DNA from: Agrococcus sp. SL85
Lineage (GTDB): Bacteria; Actinomycetota; Actinomycetes; Actinomycetales; Microbacteriaceae
Direction: 5' to 3'
Assembly (NCBI RefSeq): GCF_026625845.1
Contig: NZ_CP113066.1
Coordinates: 744,001-808,000, forward strand
Length of the DNA: 64,000 nucleotides
Shown here: one piece after another, positions 54,474 through 64,000 of the stretch
Layout of the letters: every line of letters begins with the position of its first letter
Numbering within the stretch: the first letter of the stretch is position 1
Notes under the pieces: model-generated
Databases searched by the model: none
Told to the model about the DNA's origin: nothing
What the model saw: only the letters and a program-made list of their open reading frames with translations
Position numbers and translations under genes: made by a program

Positions 54474-56510
54474 ATGGTGCACGAGGCAGTGGAGGCGCTC
54501 GTCGCCCGCAGCAACCGCCTGGGCGCGGACCCGACCGTCACGAACTACGCCGGCGGCAACACCTCCGCCAAGGGCGTCGACGTCGACCCCGCGAGCGGCG
54601 AGCCCGTCGAGCTCGTCTGGGTGAAGGGCTCCGGCGGCGACCTCGGCACCCTCACGCCCGCGGGCCTCGCCGCGCTGCGGCTCGACCGCGTCCGCGGCCT
54701 CGAGGCCGTCTACCCCGGCCTGGAGCGCGAGGACGAGATGGTCGCCGCGTTCGACTACTGCCTGCACGGCACCGGCGGCGCGGCCCCCTCGATCGACACC
54801 TCGATGCACGCGCTCGTCGAGCAGCCGCACGTCGACCACCTGCACCCCGACGCGGGCATCGCGATCGCCGCGGCCGCCGACGGCGAGGCGCTCACCGAGC
54901 GCATCTACGGCGACAGGGTCGTCTGGGTGCCGTGGCGCCGCCCCGGCTTCCAGCTGGGCCTCGACATCCGCGACATCCAGCGCGCGAACCCGCAGGCGGT
55001 CGGCTGCATCCTGGGCGGCCACGGCATCACGGCCTGGGGCGCCACGAGCGAGGAGTGCGAGGAGCGCTCGCTCTGGATCATCCGCACGGCCGAGGCGTAC
55101 ATCGCCGAGCACGGGAGGCCGGAGCCGCTGGGCGCCGTCGTGCCGGGCTTCGAGCCGCTGGAGCCCGCGGCCCGCCGGGCGCGCGCCGCCGCGATCGCCG
55201 GCCAGCTGCGCGGCATCGCCTCGCACGACCGGCCGATGGTCGGCTGCTTCAGCGACGACGACGACGTGCTCGACTTCCTCGCCCGCTCCGAGCACCCGCG
55301 GCTCGCGGCGCTCGGCTCCTCGTGCCCCGACCACTTCCTGCGCACGAAGGTGCGGCCGCTCGTGCTCGACCTGCCCGGCGGCGCCCCCCTCGAGGACGTC
55401 CGCGCGCGGCTGGCCGAGCTGCACGAGGCCTACCGCGCCGACTACACCGCGTACTACGAGCGGCACGCGGGCCCCGACTCCCCCGCGATGCGCGGCGCGG
55501 ACCCCGCGATCGTGCTCGTGCCGGGCGTCGGCATGTTCTCGTACGGCAAGGACGCCCAGACGGCGCGCGTCGCCGGCGAGTTCGCGATCAACGCGATCCA
55601 CGCGATGCGCGGCGCCGAGGCGCTCTCGACCTACGAGCCCATCCCGGAGGCCGAGAAGTTCCGCATCGAGTACTGGGCGCTCGAGGAGGCCAAGCTCGCG
55701 CGGATGCCGAAGCCCCGCTCGCACGCGGGCCGCGTCGCGCTCGTCACCGGCGCCGCCTCCGGCATCGGCAGGGCGATCGCCGCACGGCTCGCCGCCGACG
55801 GAGCGTGCGTCGTGATCGCCGACCTCTCGCTCGAGAAGGCGCAGGAGGCCGCGGCCGAGCTCGGCACCGCCGACGTCGCGATCGGCGTGCAGTGCGACGT
55901 GACGCAGGCCGACCAGGTGCAGGCCGCCGTGGACGCGGCCGTGCTCGCCTTCGGCGGCCTCGACCTGGTCGTGAACAACGCGGGCCTCTCGCTCTCGAAG
56001 ACGCTGCTCGAGACCACCGAGGCCGACTGGGACCTCCAGCACGACGTCATGGCGAAGGGCTCGTTCCTCGTCTCGCGCGCGGCGGCCCGCGTGCTCATCG
56101 ACCAGGGCCTCGGCGGCGACATCGTCTACATCTCGTCGAAGAACGCCGTCTTCGCCGGCCCGAACAACATTGCCTACTCGGCGACGAAGGCCGACCAGGC
56201 GCACCAGGTGCGGCTGCTCGCGGCCGAGCTCGGCAGCCACGGCGTGCGCGTGAACGGCATCAACCCCGACGGGGTCGTGCGCGGCTCCGGCATCTTCGCG
56301 GGCGGCTGGGGCGCCTCGCGCGCGAAGGTCTACGGCGTGCCCGAGGAGGAGCTCGGCAAGTACTACGCGGGCCGCACGCTGCTCGGCCGCGAGGTGCTGC
56401 CCGAGCACGTGGCGAACGCCGTCTCGGTGCTCACGGGGCCCGACCTCTCGCACACCACGGGCCTCCACGTGCCCGTCGACTCAGGCGTCGCGGCGGCGTT
56501 CCTGCGATGA
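54474..56510 (+). CDS. rhaEW: Bifunctional rhamnulose-1-phosphate aldolase / L-lactaldehyde dehydrogenase
   Basis: 678 residues, two domains. About residues 1-410 are a class II aldolase domain ('NYAGGNTSAKGVDVD', 'HVDHLHPDAGIAIAA', 'ILGGHGITAWG'). About 418-678 form an SDR ('RVALVTGAASGIGRAIAARL', 'YISSKNAVFAGPNNIAYSATKAD' with Ser/Tyr/Lys). This is the known RhaEW fusion: it splits rhamnulose-1-phosphate into DHAP and L-lactaldehyde and oxidises the latter to L-lactate. Two bases after rhaI. Confidence 0.93.
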   Translation: MVHEAVEALVARSNRLGADPTVTNYAGGNTSAKGVDVDPASGEPVELVWVKGSGGDLGTLTPAGLAALRLDRVRGLEAVYPGLEREDEMVAAFDYCLHGTGGAAPSIDTSMHALVEQPHVDHLHPDAGIAIAAAADGEALTERIYGDRVVWVPWRRPGFQLGLDIRDIQRANPQAVGCILGGHGITAWGATSEECEERSLWIIRTAEAYIAEHGRPEPLGAVVPGFEPLEPAARRARAAAIAGQLRGIASHDRPMVGCFSDDDDVLDFLARSEHPRLAALGSSCPDHFLRTKVRPLVLDLPGGAPLEDVRARLAELHEAYRADYTAYYERHAGPDSPAMRGADPAIVLVPGVGMFSYGKDAQTARVAGEFAINAIHAMRGAEALSTYEPIPEAEKFRIEYWALEEAKLARMPKPRSHAGRVALVTGAASGIGRAIAARLAADGACVVIADLSLEKAQEAAAELGTADVAIGVQCDVTQADQVQAAVDAAVLAFGGLDLVVNNAGLSLSKTLLETTEADWDLQHDVMAKGSFLVSRAAARVLIDQGLGGDIVYISSKNAVFAGPNNIAYSATKADQAHQVRLLAAELGSHGVRVNGINPDGVVRGSGIFAGGWGASRAKVYGVPEEELGKYYAGRTLLGREVLPEHVANAVSVLTGPDLSHTTGLHVPVDSGVAAAFLR

Positions 56511-56535
56511 GCGCGGCGTGCGGCAGGGGGCGCGG

Positions 56536-57951
56536 ATGACGACGACCGTCGCCGCGATCGACCTGGGCGCCACGAGCGGCCGCGTCGTGCGCGCCGAGGT
56601 GGGGCCGGGCGTGCTGCGGCTCGACGAGGTCGCGCGGTTCGAGAACCGGCCCGTGCGCGTCGGCGGCGGCCTGCACTGGAGCGTGCTCGGCCTCTACGGC
56701 AGCGCGATGGACGGGCTCGCGCGCGCCTCGCGGGAGGCAGCGATCGCCTCGGTCGCCGTCGACTCGTGGGCCGTCGACTACGCGCTGCTGCGCCGCGGCC
56801 GCATGCTCGGCATCCCCTACTCCTACCGCGACGACCGCACGGCGCACGGGCTCGAGCTCGTCGACGCGATCATCCCGCAGCCCGAGCTCTACGCCCGCTG
56901 CGGGCTGCAGCGCATGCCCTTCACGACCATCAACCAGCTCGCGGTCGACCGCGAGACGGGGCTCCTGGGGGTCGCCGACGGCATGCTCATGCTGCCCGAC
57001 CTCTTCGGCTACTGGATGACGGGGCGGCGCGTGGCGGAGGCCACGAACGCGTCCACCACGGGCCTCATGCGCCTCGACGGCACGTGGGACGCCGAGCTGC
57101 TCGCCGCGCTCGGCATCGACGAGGCGTTCATGGCCGAGGTGGTCGAGCCCGGCACGCGCATCGGCCCCGTGACCGCCGAGGCGCGCGCCCACTTCGGCAT
57201 CGAGGGCGCGCCCGAGGTGCTCGCCGTCGGCTCGCACGACACCGCCTCGGCCGTCGTCGCCGTGCCGATGGAGGAGGGCGCCGCCTACGTCTCGAGCGGC
57301 ACGTGGTCGCTCGTGGGCATCGAGACGCCCGCGCCCATCGCCACCCCCGAGGCGCTCGCCGCCGACTTCACGAACGAGGGCGGCGTTGACGGCCGCACCC
57401 GGTTCCTCAAGAACGTCATGGGCCTGTGGATCCTCACCGAGGCCGTGCGCACGTGGGAGGCCGCGGGCGAGCGCCTGCGCCTGCCGGAGCTGCTCGCGGC
57501 CGCCGCCGAGGTCGACTGGCGCGTGCCGGTCTTCGACCCCACCGACGCCGCCTTCTACCCGCCGGGCGACATGCCCGCCCGCATCGCCGCCTGGTTCGCC
57601 GAGCGCGGGCAGCGCGGGCCGCAGGGCCGCGCCGAGGTGGTGCGCTCGATCCTCGAGTCGCTCGCGGAGGGCTACGCGGTGACGCTGCGCGACGCCGCCC
57701 GCATCAGCGGCCAGCGGGTGGAGCGGGTGCACGTCGTGGGCGGCGGGGCGCGGAACGCGCTGCTGTGCCAGCTCACCGCCGACCGCACGGGCCTGCCCGT
57801 GATCGCGGGCCCCGTCGAGGCGACCGCGATCGGCAACGTGCTCGTGCAGGCCCGCACGCTCGGCGCCGCGCCCGACTCCCTCGAGGCGCTGCGCGCGCTC
57901 GTGCGCCGCACCGCCGACCTCACGACCTACGCCCCGCGCCTGCGCGCGTGA
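56536..57951 (+). CDS. rhaB: Rhamnulokinase
   Basis: 471 residues of the FGGY carbohydrate kinase fold: '[20 protein letters not shown]' (phosphate-binding loop), '[20 protein letters not shown]' and '[17 protein letters not shown]'. It phosphorylates L-rhamnulose at C1 with ATP. Follows rhaEW by 25 bases. Confidence 0.92.
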   Translation: MTTTVAAIDLGATSGRVVRAEVGPGVLRLDEVARFENRPVRVGGGLHWSVLGLYGSAMDGLARASREAAIASVAVDSWAVDYALLRRGRMLGIPYSYRDDRTAHGLELVDAIIPQPELYARCGLQRMPFTTINQLAVDRETGLLGVADGMLMLPDLFGYWMTGRRVAEATNASTTGLMRLDGTWDAELLAALGIDEAFMAEVVEPGTRIGPVTAEARAHFGIEGAPEVLAVGSHDTASAVVAVPMEEGAAYVSSGTWSLVGIETPAPIATPEALAADFTNEGGVDGRTRFLKNVMGLWILTEAVRTWEAAGERLRLPELLAAAAEVDWRVPVFDPTDAAFYPPGDMPARIAAWFAERGQRGPQGRAEVVRSILESLAEGYAVTLRDAARISGQRVERVHVVGGGARNALLCQLTADRTGLPVIAGPVEATAIGNVLVQARTLGAAPDSLEALRALVRRTADLTTYAPRLRA

Positions 57952-58010
57952 GCCGCGCTGCCGTGGACGCCCACGGCGCGCACCGCCCCGATCACGGAAG
58001 GATGGCCCCC

Positions 58011-59237
58011 ATGCGACGCCAGCTGCCCGACCTCGCCGCCCTCGCGACCCTCATGCGCTTCGAGAACCCGCTGCGGAACCCCGCCGAGCAGCGCCTCGCG
58101 AAGGCGCAGACCGTGTGGGACCTGCGCGCGATCGCGAAGCGCCGCACCCCCAAGGGCCCCTTCGACTACACCGACGGCGCCGCCGAGGGCGAGGTGGGCC
58201 TGCGCCGCGCGTACGACGCGTACCGCGACATCGAGCTGCACCCGAGCGTGCTGCGCGACGTCACGCACGTCGACACGGGCTGGGACGTGCTCGGGCAGCG
58301 CTCGGCGCTGCCGTTCGGCATCGCGCCCACGGGCTTCACGCGCCTCATGCACGCGGCCGGCGAGCGGGCGGGCGCGCAGGCGGCGGCCGCCTACGGCATC
58401 CCCTTCGCGCTCTCGACGCTCGGCACGACGAGCCCCGAGCACGTGCGGGAGGCCTCGCCCGAGGGCCGCCTGTGGTTCCAGCTGTACATGATGCGGGAGC
58501 GCAGCCGCTCGTACGAGCTCGTCGAGCGCGCCGCGGCAGCGGGCTTCGACACCCTGCTCGTGACGGTCGACACCCCGGTGGCGGGGGCCCGCCACCGCGA
58601 CAAGCGCAACGGCATGTCGTTCCCGCCGCAGCTGACGCCCGGCACGGTCCTCGACGCGCTGCCGCGGCCGGAGTGGTGGATCAACTTCCTCACGACGCCG
58701 CCGCTCGAGTTCGCGGCGATCCGCAACTGGGACGGCACGGTCGGCGAGCTGCTCGACGCGATGTTCGACCCCTCGATCGACATGGACGACCTCCGCGAGA
58801 TCCGCTCGCTCTGGAAGGGCAGGTTCGTCGTGAAGGGCGTGCAGTCGGTCGAGGACGCGCGCCGCATGGCGGACTTCGGCGTCGACGCGATCCAGCTCTC
58901 GAACCACGGCGGCCGGCAGCTCGACCGCGCGCCCGTGCCCTTCCAGCTGCTGCCGGAGGTGGCCCGCGAGGTGGGCAGGGACCTCGAGATCCACGTCGAC
59001 ACGGGCATCATGTCGGGCGCCGACGTCGTGGCCTCCGTCGCGCTCGGCGCGCGCTACGCGCAGGTGGGGCGCGCCTACCTCTACGGCCTCATGGCGGGCG
59101 GCCGCGCGGGCGTCAACCGCATGCTGTCGATCCTGTCGTCGGAGGTCGCGCGCACCATGCGGCTGCTCGGCGTCGCCTCGCTCGAGGAGCTCGGGCCCCA
59201 GCACGTCACCCAGCTGACGAGCCTGCGCCCGCGCTGA
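58011..59237 (+). CDS. lldD: L-lactate dehydrogenase, FMN-dependent (LldD-like)
   Basis: 408 residues. '[21 protein letters not shown]', '[16 protein letters not shown]', '[17 protein letters not shown]', the catalytic His in '[13 protein letters not shown]' (about residue 299) and '[12 protein letters not shown]' are alpha-hydroxyacid oxidase motifs. In this operon it oxidises the L-lactate made by RhaEW to pyruvate. Start at 58011 has a GGAAGG site; an ATG at 58002 has no room for one. Confidence 0.9.
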   Translation: MRRQLPDLAALATLMRFENPLRNPAEQRLAKAQTVWDLRAIAKRRTPKGPFDYTDGAAEGEVGLRRAYDAYRDIELHPSVLRDVTHVDTGWDVLGQRSALPFGIAPTGFTRLMHAAGERAGAQAAAAYGIPFALSTLGTTSPEHVREASPEGRLWFQLYMMRERSRSYELVERAAAAGFDTLLVTVDTPVAGARHRDKRNGMSFPPQLTPGTVLDALPRPEWWINFLTTPPLEFAAIRNWDGTVGELLDAMFDPSIDMDDLREIRSLWKGRFVVKGVQSVEDARRMADFGVDAIQLSNHGGRQLDRAPVPFQLLPEVAREVGRDLEIHVDTGIMSGADVVASVALGARYAQVGRAYLYGLMAGGRAGVNRMLSILSSEVARTMRLLGVASLEELGPQHVTQLTSLRPR

Positions 59238-59328
59238 TCGCGCGCGGCGCGCCCGGAAGCCCTGCACCGGGGGACGCGTTGCATCCCCGTGGAGGCGCCG
59301 AGGCCGGCGCCAGGACGGAGGAGACACG

Positions 59329-60084
59329 ATGGCACGGTTCGACGGCAAGGTGGCACTGGTGACGGGCGGCGGCTCGGGGATCGGCGAGGCGATCGCGAAG
59401 CGGCTCGCGAGCGAGGGGGCGCAGGTGCTCGTGACCGACATCGCGCTCGACGCCGCGCAGCGCGTCGTCGGCGAGATCGAGGCCGCGGGCGGCGCGGCCA
59501 CGGCGTTCCGGCAGGACGTCGCCTCCGCCGAGGACGCGAAGGCGGCGGTGCAGGCGGCCGTGGAGGCCTACGGCGCCCTCCACCTCGCGGTGAACAACGC
59601 CGGCATCGGCGGCGCCCCCGCCCCCACCGCCGAGGTCGACCCGGCCGCGTGGCAGAAGGTCGTCGACATCAACCTCACGGGCGTCTTCCACGGCATGCAG
59701 GCGCAGATCGCCGCGATGCTCGAGCACCCGCAGGAGTCGGCCATCGTCAACATGGCCTCCATCCACGGCTCGGTCGCCGCGCCGATGAGCAGCGCCTACA
59801 CCGCGACGAAGCACGCGGTCGTGGGCCTCACGAAGAACGCGGCCGCCGAGTACGGCGCGCAGGGCCTGCGCATCAACGCGGTCGGCCCCGGCTACATCCG
59901 CACGCCGCTGCTCGAGGCGAACCTCGACGACGCCGCGATGGAGGGGATCGCCGCGAAGCACCCGCTCGGCCGCCTCGGGCGCCCCGAGGAGGTCGCCGCG
60001 ATCACGGCGTTCCTGCTCTCGGACGACGCGAGCTTCGTCACCGGCAGCTACCACCTGGTCGACGGCGGCTACACGGCAGTCTGA
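59329..60084 (+). CDS. Short-chain dehydrogenase/reductase
   Basis: 251 residues. 'VALVTGGGSGIGEAIAKRL', 'NNAGIGG', 'NMASIHGSVAAPMSSAYTATKHAVVGLT' (Ser, Tyr, Lys catalytic) and 'DGGYTAV' at the end. ATG with GGAGGAG. It ends the rhamnose operon; an enzyme for a sugar, sugar acid or lactaldehyde is plausible. An L-rhamnose 1-dehydrogenase (alternative, non-phosphorylating route) cannot be excluded. Confidence 0.88.
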   Translation: MARFDGKVALVTGGGSGIGEAIAKRLASEGAQVLVTDIALDAAQRVVGEIEAAGGAATAFRQDVASAEDAKAAVQAAVEAYGALHLAVNNAGIGGAPAPTAEVDPAAWQKVVDINLTGVFHGMQAQIAAMLEHPQESAIVNMASIHGSVAAPMSSAYTATKHAVVGLTKNAAAEYGAQGLRINAVGPGYIRTPLLEANLDDAAMEGIAAKHPLGRLGRPEEVAAITAFLLSDDASFVTGSYHLVDGGYTAV

Positions 60085-60100
60085 CGCGCGACCGCGAGAC

Positions 60101-60138
60101 GCGGAGGGGCCCGGCGCGACCGCGTCGGGCCCCTCCGC
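60101..60138 (+). terminator. Terminator of the rhamnose operon
   Basis: GCGGAGGGGCCCG, 12-base loop, CGGGCCCCTCCGC: perfect 13-bp stem 16 bases after the SDR stop. Confidence 0.7.
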
Positions 60139-60175
60139 GCGCCGCTAGCGTGGGGACGACGACGAGGAGGCGCGG

Positions 60176-61126
60176 ATGGGCGCAGCAGGCACGCACGGGA
60201 TCCGCGGGGGCGACGGCGTGCTCGTCGTGGGCTCCACCTCGGTCGACCTCACCGCCTTCGCCCGCCGCCTGCCCGGCCCCGGCGAGACCGTGCTCGGCGA
60301 GGCCTTCACGTCGGTGCTCGGCGGCAAGGGCGCGAACCAGGCGGTCGCCGCCGCCCGCGCCGGCGCGCCCACGCGCCTCGTCGCCTGCGTCGGCGACGAC
60401 CCCTTCGCGGGGGTCGTCGAGTCGGGGCTCCGCGACGCGGGCGTCGACCTGTCGCACCTCCACCGCCTCGCGGGCGCCACGGGCGTCGCCCACATCCGCG
60501 TCGACGCCGCGGGCGAGAACGACATCGTCGTGGTGCAGAACGCCAACGCCGCCCTCGAGCCCGCGCACGTCGACGCCGCGCTCGATGACGACGGCGGCCG
60601 CTCCGGGGCCCTGCTCGTGCAGCTGGAGTCGCCCCTCGCGACCGTCGCGCACGCCGTGCGCCGCGGCCGCGAGGCGGGCCTCGTCGTCGTGCTCGACCCC
60701 GCGCCCGCGCAGCCGCTCGACGACGGGCTCTGGGCGCACGTCGACGTCGTGACGCCCAACGAGACCGAGGCCGCGATGCTCACGGGCGTGCGCGTCGACG
60801 ACGCGGCGGGCGCCGAGGCGGCCGCGCGCTGGTTCCTCGCTCGCGGCGTGGGCGCCGCCGTCGTGACCCTCGCGGGCGAGGGCGCGCTGGTGGTCGACGC
60901 CTCCGGCGCCCGTCGCCTCGCGCCCTTCCGGGTCGACGCCGTCGACACGACCGCCGCGGGCGACGCCTTCGCGGGCGCGCTCGCCGCGGCCCTCGCGGCG
61001 GGTGCGACCCTCGACGCCGCGGCCCGTCGCGCGGCGGCGTCGGGCGCGCTCGCCGTCACGCGCCGCGGGGCCTCCCCCAGCATCCCGACGGCGGCGGAGG
61101 TCGACGCGCTCGTCGCGCGCGGCTGA
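60176..61126 (+). CDS. Ribokinase / PfkB-family sugar kinase
   Basis: 316 residues. 'VLVVGSTSVDLTAFARRLPGPGETVLG', 'VLGGKGANQAVAAARAG' (first PfkB signature) and 'DAVDTTAAGDAFAGALAAAL' (second signature with the catalytic Asp) identify a ribokinase-like enzyme; the Gly-rich GKGAN fits ribose. ATG with GAGGAGG. After the rhamnose terminator, so a separate unit. Confidence 0.9.
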   Translation: MGAAGTHGIRGGDGVLVVGSTSVDLTAFARRLPGPGETVLGEAFTSVLGGKGANQAVAAARAGAPTRLVACVGDDPFAGVVESGLRDAGVDLSHLHRLAGATGVAHIRVDAAGENDIVVVQNANAALEPAHVDAALDDDGGRSGALLVQLESPLATVAHAVRRGREAGLVVVLDPAPAQPLDDGLWAHVDVVTPNETEAAMLTGVRVDDAAGAEAAARWFLARGVGAAVVTLAGEGALVVDASGARRLAPFRVDAVDTTAAGDAFAGALAAALAAGATLDAAARRAAASGALAVTRRGASPSIPTAAEVDALVARG

Positions 61127-61175
61127 CGCTCGCGAGCGCCTCGGGCGCGACCCCTCCAGGGCCGCGGGGCGATCG

Positions 61176-62870
61176 TCAGCGAGCGCGCACGCCGCCGAGC
61201 TGCGGGAGCCCGACGGGCGGCTCGAGCCTCGGCGCGGCGACGACCCTGTCACGCTCCCAGGGCGCCGGGATCGAGAAGTAGGCCTCGAGGAAGTCGCGGA
61301 CGGCGCGCGTGCGCTCCTCCACCTCGAGCTCAGGAGCGCTGCCGTCGTTGAGGCAGAACATGTCCTGGTCGCGCTTCCGCAGCAGCCGCTCCATCGCGGG
61401 CAGCGCAGCCCGCAGCGTCGTCTCGACGTAGAGCACCCGCGCCGCCTTCTGCTGCACCGCGCGCCCGGTCATGAGGGCGAAGTAGTGGTACAGCGAGTTC
61501 GTCACCGAGATGTCGGAGGCCGAGCGGAACCGGCTCGCTGCGGTGCGGCGGAAGTCCTCCGGGAAGGTCGCCTCGAGCTCGTGGAGCACGCTGCGCCGCA
61601 ACGGCGCGGCGCAGTGCTCGAGGTGCCGCGTCGTCACGGCCCCGAAGCGCTCTCGCAGCAGCCGCCGGTTCGTGCGCGCCGCGTTGTCGTGTCCGGAGCG
61701 CCGCTCGTGCGTCTCCCCGAGGCCGATGCGGGTGGAGGCCTCCACGAACTTCGTGATGCCGCCGGGCGAGAAGAAGAGGTCGGGGCTCACGGCACGGCCG
61801 AAGAACATGTCGTCGTTCGCGTAGAGGAAGTGCTCGGCGAGCCCGTCGATGCGGTGCAGCTGCGCCTCGACCGCGTGCGAGTTGTGCGTGGGCAGCACCG
61901 AGGGATCGGCGAACATCGCCTCGGCCGGCACCAGCGTCACCTTCGGGTGCTCGGCGAGCCAGGCGGGCGCGGGCGAGTCGGTGGCGATGAAGATGCGGCG
62001 GATCCACGGCGCGTGCATGTGCACCGAGCGCAGCGCGTACCGGAGCTCGTCGATCTGGCGGAACCTGGCCTCCGAGTCGTCGCCCTCGCCCACGACGTAG
62101 GCGCGCATGCGCTTGGCGCGCTCGCGCTGGAACTCGTCGCTCGAGCCGTCGACCCAGGAGAACACGATGTCGATGTCGAACGAGACGTCGCTCGCGAGCG
62201 GCTCCCACATGTGCTGGATCGTCTGCCACTCCCGCCCGAAGCGCTCGACGGTCTCGACGACGGCCTCGTGCCGCGGCATGGTCGCGCGCATGATCGCGTT
62301 CGGCAGCGGCGCCACGAGCGTGTCCTCGCCGAAGCGCCACAGCTCGAGCTGCACGGCCGTCTCGCGGCCGTAGCGGAGGCGACCGGCGGGCTCGACGCGC
62401 GGCCGGTGCAGCCGCATGGCGCTCGCCGTGCGGTGGCCGGCGAGCCGGCCGTCGGCGAGCAGCACCGGGCCGCCCCTCGCCGCCTTCCTCGGCGCGATCG
62501 CCTCGGCGTAGAAGGGCTCCTCGGCGAAGGCCTCGGCGAGCACCGCGGCGAGCTGCTTCCGCCTGGCGCGGTCCACCGCCAGGATCGGGCGCGACGCGTC
62601 GTCGCGCACGAGCAGGTGCGGGATGCCGGCGGCATCGAGCGCGGCGGCGATGGCGAGGAGGTCCTCGACCATCGACTCGCGCGGGGTCGCGTGCCCGCTG
62701 CGGAGCGCGTAGCGGCCCTGCTGCAGCACGAGGTCGTCGCGACGGAACCGCGCGAACCGGCCGCCCGCCGGCACCAGCACGAGCTCGGGCGCGGTGGACA
62801 CCCTCGGGGCGTGCGCGGAGGCAGCGACGGGGTGCTCGGAGGCATCGGGCTCGTGATCGGGACCGGTCAC
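61176..62870 (-). CDS. Stealth-family sugar-1-phosphate transferase
   Basis: 564 residues from the GTG at 62870 (AGGAGG site). The Stealth conserved regions occur in order: '[16 protein letters not shown]' (CR1), '[24 protein letters not shown]' (CR2), '[32 protein letters not shown]' (CR3) and 'CLNDG' (CR4). An N-terminal module of about 180 residues precedes CR1. Stealth proteins move hexose-1-phosphate to polymers such as capsule or teichoic-type glycans. No glycan cluster surrounds it here. Confidence 0.88.
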   Translation of the reverse strand: MTGPDHEPDASEHPVAASAHAPRVSTAPELVLVPAGGRFARFRRDDLVLQQGRYALRSGHATPRESMVEDLLAIAAALDAAGIPHLLVRDDASRPILAVDRARRKQLAAVLAEAFAEEPFYAEAIAPRKAARGGPVLLADGRLAGHRTASAMRLHRPRVEPAGRLRYGRETAVQLELWRFGEDTLVAPLPNAIMRATMPRHEAVVETVERFGREWQTIQHMWEPLASDVSFDIDIVFSWVDGSSDEFQRERAKRMRAYVVGEGDDSEARFRQIDELRYALRSVHMHAPWIRRIFIATDSPAPAWLAEHPKVTLVPAEAMFADPSVLPTHNSHAVEAQLHRIDGLAEHFLYANDDMFFGRAVSPDLFFSPGGITKFVEASTRIGLGETHERRSGHDNAARTNRRLLRERFGAVTTRHLEHCAAPLRRSVLHELEATFPEDFRRTAASRFRSASDISVTNSLYHYFALMTGRAVQQKAARVLYVETTLRAALPAMERLLRKRDQDMFCLNDGSAPELEVEERTRAVRDFLEAYFSIPAPWERDRVVAAPRLEPPVGLPQLGGVRAR

Positions 62871-63049
62871 TCGGCAGGCCTCCTCTCGCGGGGGACGCCT
62901 CATGCTACTCGCGGTGCGCGGCACGCCCCTCGGCAGTGCGTTCGCAGGACGTACACGCCGCGTTCACGCGGTGCTCCCGCCGACCTGCTCGGATAGGCTC
63001 GTGGCACTGCACGAGGCCGTGCACGCATCGATGGGACGGACGCATCGTG

Positions 63050-63955
63050 ATGACCCGCCAGGCTGAGCACCCCAGGCCGGACCACTTCCTCCTCCACGTC
63101 TCGGACACCCACCTGCTCGCCGGAGCGGGTCGCCTGTACGACCGCGTCCCGAGCGAGGAGCACCTGCGCACCCTGTTCGCGGGCCTGGCCGCGTCCGGCG
63201 CGAAGCCCGAGGCCATCGTCTTCACCGGCGATCTCGCCGATCGCGGCGAGCCGGACGCCTACCGCCGGCTGCGCGCGATCGTCGACCCTGCGGCCGCCGA
63301 GCTCGGCGCCCGCGTCATCTGGGTGATGGGCAACCACGACGACCGCGGCGCGTTCCGCGCCGGGCTGCTCGACGAGCCGGCCACGACCGAGCCCGTCGAC
63401 CGCGTCATCGACCTCGACGGCCTCCGCGTCGTCGTGCTCGACACGAGCGTGCCCGGCCGCCACCACGGCGAGCTCGACGCACAGCAGCTGGAGTGGCTCC
63501 GGCACGTGCTCGAGACGCGCGCGCCGCACGGCACGATCCTCGCCATGCACCACCCACCCGTGCCGACGGTGCTCGACCTCGCGGTGAGCGTCGAGCTGCG
63601 CGACCAGCGCGCGCTCGCCGACGTGCTCGTCGGCACCGACGTGCGCTCGATCCTCGCCGGCCACCTGCACCACTCCTCGCACGGCACGTTCGCCGGCATC
63701 CCCGTCTCGGTCGCCTCGGCCACCTGCTACACCCAGGACCTCACGGTGCCGGTGGGCGGCCAGCGCGCCCAGGACGGCGCGCGCTCCTACAACCTCGTGC
63801 ACGTCTACCCCTCGACCGTGCTCCACTCGGTGGTGCCGCTGGAGGCGGGGCCGCCGCTCGACGTCGTGAGCGCGAGCGAGACGGCGGCCCGCCTGCGCCG
63901 CTCCGGCATCCGCCTGCCGGAGCCCACGCGGCGGCTGGAGCCCCTGCGCGGCTAG
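63050..63955 (+). CDS. Calcineurin-like phosphoesterase, CpdA-like 3',5'-cAMP phosphodiesterase
   Basis: 301 residues from the ATG at 63050 (a GTG at 63047 is just as possible). Metallophosphoesterase motifs in order: '[12 protein letters not shown]' (DxH), '[13 protein letters not shown]' (GDxxD), '[11 protein letters not shown]' (GNHD/E), 'AMHHPPVP' and '[11 protein letters not shown]' (GHxH). The family hydrolyses cyclic nucleotides or phosphodiesters. Divergent from the Stealth gene. Confidence 0.87.
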   Translation: MTRQAEHPRPDHFLLHVSDTHLLAGAGRLYDRVPSEEHLRTLFAGLAASGAKPEAIVFTGDLADRGEPDAYRRLRAIVDPAAAELGARVIWVMGNHDDRGAFRAGLLDEPATTEPVDRVIDLDGLRVVVLDTSVPGRHHGELDAQQLEWLRHVLETRAPHGTILAMHHPPVPTVLDLAVSVELRDQRALADVLVGTDVRSILAGHLHHSSHGTFAGIPVSVASATCYTQDLTVPVGGQRAQDGARSYNLVHVYPSTVLHSVVPLEAGPPLDVVSASETAARLRRSGIRLPEPTRRLEPLRG

Positions 63956-64000
63956 ACCAGCCCGGCCGCGCCGTCGGGCGGGGGTCGCGCGCGCCACCGC
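63956..64000. other. End of window
   Basis: Nothing recognised in these bases; the next gene is outside the window. Confidence 0.6.

Noticed and set aside
59329..60084. Assignment as L-rhamnose 1-dehydrogenase
   Set aside because: SDR motifs do not reveal substrate, and the other enzymes of the non-phosphorylated route (lactonase, dehydratase, aldolase) are absent.

Overview
The window is very GC-rich DNA from an actinobacterium, most likely a member of the Microbacteriaceae (Agrococcus- or Microbacterium-like). This is inferred from GC-biased third codon positions, leaderless promoters of the TANNNT-N6-ATG type, Actinobacteria-style lipoproteins, a CWB2 cell-wall protein, and families typical of that group. 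No rRNA, tRNA, CRISPR array, transposase or phage gene was seen.

Layout. 1-9.8 kb: housekeeping and accessory genes (partial SDR with a divergent TetR, FAD oxidoreductase, lipoproteins, a GAF-regulator/aldehyde dehydrogenase/DUF779 aldehyde cluster, a FUSC membrane protein). 10.4-24.8 kb: a catabolic island, probably for a sugar acid or branched sugar. It has three FadR-type GntR regulators, a split transketolase, two beta-hydroxyacid dehydrogenases, a TIM-barrel isomerase, an SDR, an ABM monooxygenase, a TRAP transporter and two SAF-domain oxidoreductases. The operator core CTGTCAACAG or a close variant occurs at four promoter-like places in it. 25-34 kb: a second FUSC protein, secreted proteins, a Gfo/Idh oxidoreductase, a CWB2 protein, DUF2277, and the conserved but poorly understood ATP-grasp / alpha-E / transglutaminase operon. 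34.2-38.3 kb: a second sugar-acid operon (GntR, TIM-barrel isomerase, PGDH-like oxidoisomerase, GntP permease). 38.4-45.2 kb: a PadR/DUF1048/ABC-exporter operon, apt, an S9 peptidase, and an alcohol dehydrogenase with divergent TetR. 45.3-60.1 kb: two divergent operons for L-rhamnose. The minus strand carries a DeoR regulator, a RhaSTPQ-type ABC importer, a class II aldolase and a ketose 3-epimerase. The plus strand carries mutarotase, isomerase, bifunctional aldolase/lactaldehyde dehydrogenase, kinase, L-lactate dehydrogenase and an SDR, a near-complete route from rhamnose to DHAP plus pyruvate. 60.1-64 kb: ribokinase, a Stealth-family sugar-phosphotransferase and a CpdA-like phosphodiesterase.

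Six genes appear frameshifted. In five the extra base sits in an AGCT core (AGCT read as AGCCT or AGGCT); in the sixth it is a G5/C5 homopolymer. The genes are otherwise intact, so a systematic sequencing or assembly error is the simplest reading. All functional assignments come from reading the sequence and recalling families; no database search was run.
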